64,000 nt of DNA from Deuterostichococcus epilithicus (lineage: Eukaryota; Chlorophyta; Trebouxiophyceae; Prasiolales; Stichococcaceae): the NCBI GenBank assembly GCA_033439295.1, contig JAVTLE010000021.1:2604009-2668008 (forward strand), in the 5' to 3' direction. The stretch's first letter is position 1. Each line of letters opens with the position of its first letter. Of this stretch, positions 1-10,538 are shown in pieces. The notes beneath the pieces were generated by a model, which was given only the letters and a program-made list of their open reading frames with translations, was not told where the DNA came from and made no database searches. The position numbers and the translations under genes were made by a program.

Positions 1-2456
1 ATGGGGTCCTCGACAGAGCAGTCGGATTTCCATGTGAGCTGTTGCGCAATGTCGAGCACCTCATTGGCCTCGCGATTGTCAGTGTTCGAGCCAAGAGTAG
101 AGGCAACTAATTCGACCAGCGACACTCGAAACTCACTGAGCACTGCAGGTCACCCGTAACCCCTGGGACACAGAGCGGGTGCCAGGCGGCTCGTCCGGCG
201 GCTCCGCGGCAGCCGTGGCTGCCGGGCAGTGCGTCGCAGCCCTGGGGTCAGACACAGGTGCAGCCTGCCTGTGTGCTCAAACCATGTGTGTCTGCGATCG
301 TTGCTTGCCTCGCACTCGCGCCAAGGTACCAACTGGCCTGTCGACGCTGTCTGTTGACACCCTGCGCGCTACGCGCGGCAGGCGGCAGCATCAGGCAGCC
401 TGCGCACTTCTGCGGCGTCGTTGGCGTCAAGCCGACCTACGGCCGCGTGTCGCGCTACGGGCTGATCGCCTACGCCTCCTCGCTGGACGTTGTGGGCCCG
501 GTGGCCGGCAGCGTACGGGACGCGGCGGTCCTGTTGAGCGCCATCGCAGGCAAGGACTGATGCTGCGGAGTGTCGTGCAGGCGAACGCCATCCTTGCTGC
601 TGAGCAGCATTGCGAGCTCGGCTTCTCGGGCTCGTGATGCGCACTGCACCAACGAGGCACACAGTGTGTCCCGCACCCTCCCTCACGTCTGTGCCAGAGA
701 TACCGCAAGCTTCTCAGCCAGGACTCATTCCTGCATGTGTGCCGCCGACAAACCTCTTCGTTTGCCGCAGGCCCAGACAGCGCAGACGCAACCTCCTCGG
801 GGGAGGCCACGGCAGACTACGCCGCGCTGCTGCAGCCGCGCGAGGCTTTCGACAGCGCGCCGCTCGCGGGCAAGCGCTTTGGGCTGATCAAAGAGATGCA
901 CGGCGAGGTTGCGGATGGGCCGGTGCGCGACGCCGTCGAGGGCGCCGCGCAGCACCTGACCAGCCTTGGCGCCACAGTGGAGGAGGTGAGCACCAGATGC
1001 CGACATGGAGCGCGATGCGAAAGTCTGCTGCGCACGGTGGGCGGGATGGTGTGGGTTGCCTGCTCGCACTTCGGGCGGGTCTGACGGCCACTGCCTCGCT
1101 GGAGTGCCCCCGACCGAGGAGGGCTGCAGGGCTGCGCGTCACCGTGCCAAGCTCGAGATGGATGCAGCGTGCTCCCTGGGGTGCAGGTGTCGCTGCCGCA
1201 GCTGGAAGCAGGACTGGCAGCGTACTACATCCTGGCCATGTCAGAGGCGTCCTCCAACCTGTCCCGCTATGATGGCGTGCGCTACGGCCAGCGTGCCCAG
1301 GTGTGCTTCATGGGAACGCTCTGGTCGGTTTTGGGTGCACCAGACTTGCACGAGCTTGCCTGCCGCCGACGGGGAGCCAGCCTCTAGAGATAGAGATAGC
1401 GCTGCAATGCATCGGCAGGCCCCTCATCTGGATGACGCAGGCCTGCCCAGGCTGAGGATGCATCATGACTCTGCACCGCCAGGCCTGCCAGCTGAAGGAC
1501 GCAGCTTGCAAGAATGTGCCACCTCCCGCTGAGTCCGGCTTCGGGTCCAATGCACCGTTGCAGTTTAGCAACCTGCGGGACATGTACAAGGGGACGCGGC
1601 ACGACGGGCTGGGGCAGGAGGTGAAGCGCCGCATCCTGATGGGCACCTACGCCCTGTCTGCCGGCTTCTACGACGCCTACTATGGGCGAGCCCAGCAGGT
1701 GTGCCAGTTCTTCTCTTCCTCGTTCGTTTGCTTTCCTTCTGCTTTGCTTGCTGTCTTTCTTTGGCATGGTTGCGCAGGTGGCTGCACAGTTGTTCTGGGA
1801 CCAGCGGCGGCGACCACGTGCTGCCTCCTTGCATGCGCTTCCCGAGGAACCAAGCTTTGCAGATGACAAGGGTGAGATGCCAATCCAGCCACCAGACCGA
1901 AAGAGCCTTCCAGCACGAGCTTGCACAAGCTGTTTGAGGCGAAACCATGTGTGCAGGTGCGCACGGTCGTGCGGCAGGAGATGATCGACGCACTGGCGAA
2001 ATTTGATGCGCTGCTGAGCCCGGTGGCGCCGACGGCGGCCTACAAGTTTGGCGAGAAGCTGTCAGACCCGCTGTCCATGTACAAGGGCGATCTCATGACC
2101 GTCGGCCTCAACCTGGCGGGTGTGGCATCTTTTGATTTTGTTTTGGTGGTCGTGTCTGCCAGGATAGCCAGGCCTGCAGTCTGCCGCGCTTCGTCCGGAG
2201 CCTTTGCGTGGCGCGTCAAGCTTCATCGTGAATGCAGTGCCTATCCGCTAATAAACCACCTGCTAATTTGGTCGCAGGGCTGCCGGCGGTGTCGCTGCCC
2301 TTCGGCCTGGACACCAGCGCCACAGCCAGCGGCCTGCCCATCGGCGTGCAGCTCATCGGCAGGGCCTTTGGCGAGGCGGAGCTGCTCAGGCTCGCCCACA
2401 TCCTGGAGCAGACGACCAGCTTTGCAGAGAAGCACCAGCCGCCATCAGCAGCGTGA
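1..2456 (+). CDS. gatA: Glutamyl-tRNA(Gln) amidotransferase subunit A, 5'-truncated by window edge
   Basis: Amidase subunit of the GatCAB complex, which releases ammonia from glutamine and converts Glu-tRNA(Gln) to Gln-tRNA(Gln); in plants it serves plastids and mitochondria. Exons read in phase: 1-33, 149-257, 382-549, 771-985, 1187-1300, 1564-1698, 1957-2119, 2278-2456 (371 residues visible, TGA 2454-2456). The window opens inside the protein at [11 protein letters not shown]. The amidase signature is present: [16 protein letters not shown] carries the cis-Ser and SDTGGSIRQP the nucleophile Ser. Later blocks ([61 protein letters not shown]) match the plant/bacterial family along its length. 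The catalytic Lys lies upstream of the window. Intron 3 has a GC donor at 550 (GCAAGG); no GT fits the frame before a stop. It ends tail to tail with the next gene. Identification is very secure; organelle targeting cannot be seen here. Confidence 0.95.
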
Positions 2457-2569
2457 TGGGCCCCCACTATGCATCAGCCTGGCCATGTCAAGTGGCAGGT
2501 GCAGCATGCAGCGTCCATGAACTCTCAAACAGTGGTCAGCAGGATCAACTGCTCAGCTGGGTACCTACA

Positions 2570-2574
2570 TTACA
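2570..2574 (-). terminator. Candidate polyadenylation signal TGTAA for the enoyl-CoA reductase gene
   Basis: TTACA on the plus strand reads TGTAA on the minus strand, about 130 bp past the minus-strand stop at 2705. TGTAA is the usual poly(A) signal of chlorophyte algae. It is only a pentamer, so position relative to the stop is the main support. Confidence 0.35.
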
Positions 2575-2704
2575 TTGCTTGAAGGACCATTCTGATTGCA
2601 ACATTGATAGCAGAGCCGGGCACAGCACTGCCGCGCTACAGCGGGCCGCCGCAAGTCCTGGCTAACCTTCGAGAACCGCAGTCATGCATTAAGCTACAGC
2701 TGCT

Positions 2705-4579
2705 TCAGAAGACCAGTGGGAAGATCACCCATCGCCGAGGGTACTTCGGTCGCCCATCCTTGCCGTCAAATGTCTGCACGCAAACGTCAACTCGTTGTTC
2801 CAATCCGTCGCCATCACAATCTGCAAAACAGCATGCTTTAAGGCAGGCGTTATGCCAGCATGCCCTGTCTGCACGGCCTGCAGCAGCAACATTTCGACAA
2901 TATGGTGCTAGCCCACCTTGCGCAGCCGCTTGTGCTTCTGGATGGCCCATGGCACCATCTGCCAGGTACCCGCGGCAGTGAAGAAGAACGCCGCCAGCGT
3001 CTGTGTTGCGAAGCTGAAGCACACCCAGGAGGCAATCTCCGCCGTGTAGTTGGCGCACGTGACGTAATCGAACAGGAAGCCCTTCGGGATTACGTAGTCC
3101 TTGGAGCCGGCCGGCCTCAGGTTCTTCTGGATCAGGTGGCACCTGCGCATGGCCAATTCGAGGCAGGTTACATGGCGGGTCGACTCGTCCAACAGGTGTC
3201 CAACAGGTCCCCTGAGCGCGAGCAGGCAGTGATGTTACCGACATTGATGCGCAAGCTGTTGCTCGGCGATGTAGTCGAGTGCAGCAGAGCCGCTGCGCTG
3301 CATGGGTAGGCGAAAGCAATGTGACCATGATCTGGGCATGTTATTGAGGTGTACTCAACAGAAGGCGGTGCGCACTTGAGGTTGGAGAGCTCGCAGGCAA
3401 AGCCCAGCGCCAGCAGGATGATGGTGCGAGGAATTGCTGGCGGCGTGTACAGCGGGTGGTTGATGAACCACGAGATGTAGGCGCCAAACAGCCAGTAGTA
3501 GCTGCAGTTGCGGTACAGGTTGAAGATGGGCATCGTGCCGTGGCTGAACCTGCGCAGGGGTGCAAGACAGGAGGCATTCGCAGTCTGCGTACTGTGGCAA
3601 CATTGCACTGCTCACAGGCTCTCCTCACAATTGTCAACACAGCCAGAGCAAGAATGCATTCAATTGTCTGCTGCGTCAGCCATTAGGCGAAGCAGATTTC
3701 GAAGCACTGATGATGATGGCCCACCTGTGCACGAAGAACGTTTCCAGGATGCGCTTTGCATAGTGGAACACCCAGAACGCAAGTGCCAGCTGCTGTGTTA
3801 GGTTCTTTTCCGGCAGATGCCTGCATGCAAACGAAACATCCTCAGAACGACACACTGCATGACCTGCTTTTCGATTCGACGCCGGTCGATTGCTCATATG
3901 GTGGTGCCGCTGCATGCTGCAGCTGTTGCATGCTGTTGATTTTCACCGATTGAGAAGCTCTCAATTTCTGACGCACTTATGTGTCGGGTAGGCCAGCTGC
4001 GGCAGGAAGTAGATTGCTGCATACAGCGCCATTGGGCCGAAGTACTCCCAGAAGAACACTGTCGCATAGCCGACCTGCACCATGCCCATGGATACCTAAT
4101 GATCCTGAAGCCTGCACGACCGCCGCAGGCAATCGCAGCTCATGCATCATGTCAGCCGCCTGTAAAAGTCCAGTTGACAAGGTGCATGCATGGGGTGTGA
4201 ACTCAGCAGTCAGCGGTGCCGACCTGCGTGCCGAGGTCCTTGAACAGCAGCGTGGTGCCGTCGGCCACACCATACTGAGACAGGGGCTTGTCGGCTGCCG
4301 TCAGCGGCACGCCGCGCGGCGCATCGGCAGACGGCTGTGTGGTGAACCGTTGGCGGGACGTGTAGTACTTGGGCTTCGCTTTGGCAAACGCCCGCTTCAG
4401 GTCCTCGACGGTGGCCTGTGCATGGTCAAACAGCAGCAACTGACGTCACCAGCAGATTGCTGGCGCGGCAGGATTGTGTGCAGTGGGCCAGCCTGAACAC
4501 CGGGACGTGCCTGGTCCTGCAGCGTGAGACCACCCTCAATCAGCGTCCTTCCTGATCTCGACTGCACGTTGATCTTCAT
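2705..4579 (-). CDS. ECR: Trans-2-enoyl-CoA reductase of very-long-chain fatty acid elongation (CER10/TSC13 type)
   Basis: Last step of each microsomal fatty-acid elongation cycle: reduces trans-2-enoyl-CoA to acyl-CoA in the ER membrane. Exons in transcript order: 4579-4511, 4415-4224, 4074-3977, 3820-3725, 3549-3376, 3142-2917, 2773-2705; all phases agree and give 307 residues, against about 310 in Arabidopsis CER10. The N-terminal ubiquitin-like part is MKINVQSRSGRTLIEGG through LFKDLGTQ. The membrane-bound steroid-reductase-like domain follows, with FHYAKRILETFFVHRFSHG, YRNCSYYWLFGAYIS, NHPLYTPP, GFLFDYVTCANYTAEI and the family C-terminus FDGKDGRPKYPRRWVIFP. Intron 1 needs a GC donor (CAG/GCACGT at 4510). 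The start is the only ATG preceding the ubiquitin-like block. It converges on gatA with about 250 bp between stops and diverges from the large gene at 5002. Confidence 0.93.
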
Positions 4580-5001
4580 CGCGGCCTACTGGGCGAAACA
4601 AGACTCGGATCAGGGCAAGCGGGGCCTCAGGCGGCCGCAGCCGCTGTATGTGGTGAGATGTCGGTGAAAATAAACAAAGCAACTTTTTCGTGCACGCGCT
4701 CAAATTCAATTCGCCATTTGTGTCATGTTTTGCCGAGGCTTCGGAGGCTGCAGGAAGCATGCACGTACCCGGAACCCGAAAAGCCGTTGGACATGCGACT
4801 TGCACTGCAGTCGCAAACTTGCACTGACAAACTTCCCAGCTGCTCATCCGTTGCACAGATATCTGCAACAGGCAGTCGTCACCTAGGCTCGGCGGGCATG
4901 GACTGGCCTGGCAGATTGTGACATCTTTTGGTTTGAATTCGCCGGGCTCGCCAGGATGCTCGGCGACAAGCCGCAATGCAGCGTGCGACGTCAATCTAGC
5001 C
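4580..5001. promoter_or_regulatory. Divergent intergenic region
   Basis: 422 bp between the start of the enoyl-CoA reductase (minus) and the chosen start of the large J-like gene (plus). It should hold both promoters. No clear TATA box or repeat is seen. An open frame in phase with the downstream gene runs back to an ATG at 4918, so part of this stretch may be coding. Confidence 0.4.
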
Positions 5002-8000
5002 ATGCCGCATGATGCCCCGCCTCTCATGCCCACGCTTAAAGCCAGACTGGCCCAGCTGCTAGCGGACGCTGTGCGCACCGCAGTAGAGCTTCAGGTAGCG
5101 GAGATCTTTTGTTGCAGGACTTCTGCAATGGTGTGCTTCACTGCTTACATTGCACCACTCCTCCACCTAAGGCATCATGATGGCATTGCAGGGAGCGGCG
5201 GAATCTGCACTGCCGATTGTGGAGCAGCTTGGCACGGCCCTGCAACAGGCCAGAGAGAGCCTTGGGTACTCAGAGCGGCCCGCTGCAGCTAGTCTGCGTG
5301 CGCCTGCAGGCGTAGCACCACCGTACAGCGCTGTGAGCGGCGCACCTGTGCGGCAGCCTCAGGGCGCGCCTCAGCCTACTGCGCAGCCAACGCCAACCGC
5401 GGAGGCTCAAAACCCTATAGGTAGCGTCCTTCACACCATGCCTCGAGTTGCGATACCGTAGGGAGAGAGAGCGCTGCTGCCTATGCCACCACGTCTCACA
5501 TCCTACAAGCTGCAGGAGGGACACATGTCAGGTTCGCACATTAAATGCAGGCGCTGTTCCTGAGGCTAGCAGCACGTTGCAGTCGGCCTTTCCGCATGCA
5601 CAGCGGCTGGCAGCCCAAAGTGCAAGCCATCAGGGCCAGCCTCCCACACGCAACCAGCGGCGCAACCAGAGGCGCAACCGCCCTGACAAGCGTGAGCGCC
5701 GAGCAGCGATGGCCATGGCGGCAGTGGACCAGCGGCAAATGCCGCCCGCGTTGCAGCATGCGGGCGCCAAACGCAAGCAGCCAGAGCAGCGCAGCCCGCA
5801 GCCGGCTGCGCAATCTCCCACACGAGCGCAACATGCCACAGCATCCGCGGCCGCCTCGCCCCATGCGGCCACGCCCGCGGCGCCGCCGCCGCAGTTCGGC
5901 AACGCCGCTTCGGGGCCCAAGTGGGACCAGCATGCAGCCAATGCAGGCAGCTGTGGGGGCGCCACCGGCGGCTCTCCCTGCAGCGGCAGCAGCCAGGCCT
6001 CAGATGAGGAGATGGTAGATGCTGGGGAGTTTGCGGCACCGCCATCGCCTTCTATCCCTCCCGCAGCAGCTCAGCAGCCGCCACCAGGACAGTCGCAGCC
6101 GTCTGCACTGTTTGCCGCCATGCAGCGGGCCGCGGCACCTGCCAAGTTTGGCATACCGGCTGCGCCGGCAGCAGAAGCCGCGGTGCCCGCCGCGCCGGCG
6201 ACCACGTTGGCCACGCCGGCAGCCTCGCCGGCGCAGCTGAAGCTGGAGCCTCGCGATGCGGTGAAGCCCGCCGCCGCCGCCGCGGTCGATGAGGTGATCG
6301 TGCTCAGCAGCTCATCCGACGAGGACGAGCCGATGCCAGCCGGCTTGGTGCAGGCCCCCAGTAGCGGCCGCGGCAGCGACGCCGCCTCACCCGCAGCTGC
6401 CGCCACACAGCCCGGGTCCTTCGGGCTGCCGGGCTTCCTACGCTCGGTGCCTGGCCGCGCTGCGGCAACGGCAGCAGGCCCGACAGCAGGAGCTGCTAGC
6501 GCAGCCGCCCCAGATGCGACGTCGCCAGCGCGCCAGGTTGCGAGCGGTCACACGCCGCCCATGGTGCCGGCGGCGGCGCAGGACCCTCGCGCCAAAGGCT
6601 GGCCGCAGCAGGCGGCGGCGCAGGGGTCCATGGCGTGTTCAATGGCGGACCCCGCAGCGGCTCCGCGAGTAGCGGGAGGTGCTCCGGGGCTGTCGCAGCC
6701 GCGGCAGCAGCAGCCGGATGGCACAGTGCAACATTCGGCAGCGCCGCCGCCGCATCCGTTTCCTGTGTCGGCCAGCGACCAGGAGCTGCGGCGACGGCGC
6801 ACCAAAGCCAGCGTCGCGCAGCGGCGGGCTGCAGCGTCTGCCGCAGCGTTGGCCGCAACAGCCGCAGCGCCTCCAAAGCCGCTGGCAGACCAGGCGCCTG
6901 TCCCACAGCCTCGGCAGCAGCATGCGCCGCCGCCGCAGCAGCAACAGCAGCAGCAGCAGCAGCCGCAACAACAGCAGCAGCCAGCTGCAGCTGCGCAGCC
7001 GTCACCAATGGCACAGCCGCAGACGGTGCCGCCACAGCCGCAGCAGCCTGCACCTTGTAGCCGGCTGCCAGAGCGGCCCCCGTCTGTGAAGAAGGCACTG
7101 GAGGATCTGCTGTCCTGGAACCGGCCAGCCCATCAACGCCCATTGCCTGAAACGGCGCCTGGTCGGATCGCACCCCCGCCACAGGTAGCGCAGCAGGCGC
7201 AGCCAGGGCCGCAAGCGCAGCATTCGCGGCAGGCAGCGCGACAGCAGCCGGTGCAAGCGCAGCAGCAGCCGCCGGCGCAGCCGGCAGCACAGCCTGAGGT
7301 GACACTGCGGGAGCTGCAGCGGCGTCTGCGGGCGCAGCGGGATGCAGCAAGGCAGTCAGGCAGGAGCCTTCCTGGCGCCGCCGCTCCTCCTCAGGCGAGC
7401 GGGCATGTACAGCAGTTGCGGGGCGGTGCCGCTGACGTGCAGCACCAGCAGCAGCAGCAGAAACCACCCAAGGCGGAGGTCACTGGGGCTGCGGACGAAG
7501 CTGCGCACCAGCGTTCCGCAGCAGTGGGCGGCAGCTCGAAACGGCACCCGCAGCATGCTGCAGCGGCCTCCGCGCGGGCAATGCCTCCAAAGCCGCCGGC
7601 GCACGGGCAGGCGACGCCGCAGCGGGCGCTGGCCCGGCCGCAGCGCCCGGCGGCGCAGCCTACGGCGGCCGGCACACAGCTTGGCTCCGCGGAGGCGGCT
7701 GCAGGAGCGGCCATTAAAGCCGACTCGCAGGGCGGCGGCGGCACAGCGTCAGACCCATTCATGCTGTCCAGTGAGGATGATGGGGATGTGCCGGCGGCAG
7801 CGCGCTGCCGGCGCCGAGGGCCCGGCAGCCGCAACAGTGGTGTGCTCACAAGGCCCCTTTTCCTGTGTCATCGTCAAACTTGCCAGCTGATCATGCACTG
7901 CGCATTTCGGCTGGACTCGGAACCCCCGGTGCCTGCAGGCACTGCACAAGCAGAGTAGTGGAGGGCACTGCCAGAGTGCAGCAAAAACATTTAGCCAACG

Positions 8001-9952
8001 AAAACGGCATTTCATTGGCCGACTTCTGGGCATGCAGGCAGCGCAGCGGCGGCCAGCGGCACGATTCCTAGCCTGTTCCAGCGCATGGCGGCGGAAAAGG
8101 CGGCGGCAGGCGCCAAGCCCCTAAGAAGCCTGCCGACTGCCGACCAGGCCAGCTCTGTGCCGCATCCCTCTGGCACAGCCGCCGGCGCCGGCAGCTGGGC
8201 CTCACGCACGGGCGGCTCTTTCAGGCCGCGCCTGCAGCGGCATCGGCCGAGCGCTGCGGCGGTGCACCAGGGTTGGCAGCCGGCTGCGGCGCCCGTGCAG
8301 GCTCCCAGGCCCGGGGCGGCTGTTCGGCNGGCGGCTGCGGCGGCCCACCAGGCGGCGGCCGCCGATCCGGCGCCAGAGCCCCGGGCGCCGCCTGCCAGCA
8401 CTTCGGCCGCCACTGCCACCGCGCACCCGGGAGCCAGCGCCGCCGCCTGTCCGCCATGGTTCCCAGGAAGCACTTCGGCCCCTGCCGCCACCGCGCGCCC
8501 GGACGCCGCCGCCTTTCCGCCCAGGTTCCCCAGCGGAACCCCCGCACGCGCAGCGCCATTTGCGGCGCGTCCCATGGTGCGGCGAGTTGTACGGCCTGCA
8601 GGGCAGCCCGGCGCACCCTGGAAGCCAGCGCCGCCGCCGCCAGCAGCGGCGGCCGCGTCCGGCTCGCTGGCCGCCGCTGCCGCCCCGCCTGTCGCTGCCG
8701 CCCCCGCAGCCGCCGGCGCCGACGCCGCCGCTCCAGACGCCGCAGATGGTGCCGGCAGTCAGGCGGCTCGGGAGCAGGGCAGGGCAGTCGAATTGGACCG
8801 GGAGGCGGTGTGGTCAGAGCCGGCGGCGCAGGCGGCAGAGGCGGCGGAATGGGAGCGCCGCGCCGCGGTCGTTGCGGCACAGGCGGAGGAGGCGCGCCGG
8901 CTCAAGCTGCAGCGGCGCGCCGCTGCCGAGGCCGAGCGCCGGGTGCATGTGCGTCACTTATTCAAACTTTGAAAGTGCATCGTGGGCGCAGGCTCCAGCT
9001 GCTGCGGTTGTGCACGCTGTCTCTGCCTGGCGCAAATAGCGAGGCGAACCCTGGAGCGTAGCAGGCCTCTGGCCATCTGCGCCCACACACGCTGCAGCCT
9101 CGCACTCGCCCGCCGACTCGGTCGCTCGTGTGCACGAAGGTCTCTACATTCAAATACTCTACATTCAAACCGTGCCCGCCCCATTTCCTGTGCAGGAGCG
9201 GCTGGAGGGGCACCGGCGGGAGGAGCAGCAGAAGGTGGCGTTTGCAGCGGAGAAGGAGGCGCTGCGGGGACCGCTGGTAGTGGCCATCCAGGCGCGGCTG
9301 CGTGGCTGCGTCACGCTGCCGGACCTGCTGCGCACGCTCAGGCTGCCGTTGGAGGGCGAGCCGCGGCCCTCCCAGGAGCAGTTCCTCAAGTGCGCGCCTC
9401 CCAGCTGGCCTCGCATGCATGTCTGCCACCCTGAGAAGACTGAGAGGACTGAGATGGACTGAGTCTAGTTTCGACAAGCTAGGTGCTGCACCAGCTAACA
9501 TGCTGCACCTGGGTTGTCCCTACACCGCAGATTGCCGCACTCAACAATGCTTGCTAGCCTCCAAGCATATGCAAGTTTGGGCCGCGCATGTGTCGTGCCC
9601 ATCGCCTGCACACTGGCAGCCTCAGCCGACCCGACCCTCGCACCCACGTGCAGGGCTGGCATCTTGCAACATGCTGACAGGTGTGAGTCGCCAGTCCTTG
9701 ATGGGCATGGTGCATAGCCCGAGGCCAAAGTCAGCAGTCGTGCACTCTCGTCTGATCAAATTCGTTATAACTCTCGTGTTTCGCTTGTTTCGGCGGCGCA
9801 GGGCGCAGAAGAAGGCTTTGGTCAAGTTCCACCCGGACCGGTACCATGCCTCGCCGCTGGCGGTGCAGGTGGAGGCAGAGGAATTGTTCAAGATCATCTC
9901 TGAGGCGCCGCTTACCAAGTCGTTCACCCCGGCGTCCGGCCGTCGCTGGTGA
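5002..9952 (+). CDS. Large Ala/Gln/Pro-rich protein with SUMO-interaction-like motifs and J-like C-terminus
   Basis: Function unknown. Exons: 5002-5094, 5192-5420, 5551-7839, 8038-8942, 9196-9389, 9802-9952, in phase throughout, giving about 1286 residues (TGA 9950-9952). An in-frame ATG at 4918 would add 28 residues. Most of exon 3 is low-complexity Ala/Pro/Gln with polyglutamine around 6920-6990. Embedded in it are VDEVIVLSSSSDEDEP (6282-6332), a textbook hydrophobic-then-acidic/serine SUMO-interaction motif, and a second similar stretch, DPFMLSSEDDGDV (about 7752-7790). From about 8770 the sequence becomes charged helix (EWERRAAVVAAQAEEARR, HRREEQQKVAFAAEKEAL), probably coiled coil. The last 50 residues contain KKALVKFHPDRY and VEAEELFKIISEA, resembling the auxilin/J-domain core with an intact HPD. 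This suggests a chaperone adaptor, possibly tied to SUMO-modified partners; that role is inference. One N at 8339 leaves one residue unknown. Confidence 0.8.
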
Positions 9953-10538
9953 CCTGAGAGCGCATTGTCGCCTGCGCTCGATCCGCGAGCTTCGCTCGAA
10001 AAGGGTGCAGATGACGGCACGGGGCGCGCCCGAGCGTCGAGGGGCTGGCAGCTTCACTTTTTGGACGGACACTGGCACGGCAGTAACAGGGATGACATGG
10101 CGGCGCAACGGTGCCTTTCATCATGCTGCGTGTGTTGTGTCACACCGCGTGACTGGCAGACAGTGCTGCATGCGTATTATGCGGCGTGCAGTGTAGAAGC
10201 GTGTATATATATGACCAGTGTGGGCGTTGCAGACGGTTTTGTATTTGCACATACAGGGAGTGCACCGTTCTCGTCTCAGCTTGAACCCAGCATGTGGTCT
10301 GCAGCGGCTGTTGTAGGCAGCCTATTCTGCAGCGCCTTCAAAGCAACACCAAATCCTACTAATTCAGAGTTGCAAGACCTCGTCAGACAGGACAATCACA
10401 GGTTCACTACTGAAGTGTCAAATACCTAGGTATATCAATTCGCAGATCCGACCCAAAGCACGGAACAATTCGTGATGCCTGACATGTCCCATATGCCCAG
10501 TGCATTACCATGCGCATCCATATTGCGCGACATGCGCA
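9953..10538. other. Convergent intergenic region
   Basis: 586 bp between the stops of the J-like gene and the minus-strand membrane protein. It contains a TATATATAT run near 10203-10212 but no TGTAA pentamer that I could place for the plus gene. No coding signal seen. Confidence 0.4.

Noticed and set aside
6496-7467. 323-codon minus-strand open frame rich in Ala
   Set aside because: It is the antisense shadow of the GC-rich Gln/Ala-coding exon 5551-7839; the plus-strand exon has matching splice phases and the SUMO-interaction-like motif.
10200-10215. TATATATAT run as a promoter
   Set aside because: It lies between two convergent gene ends, so a promoter role is unlikely.
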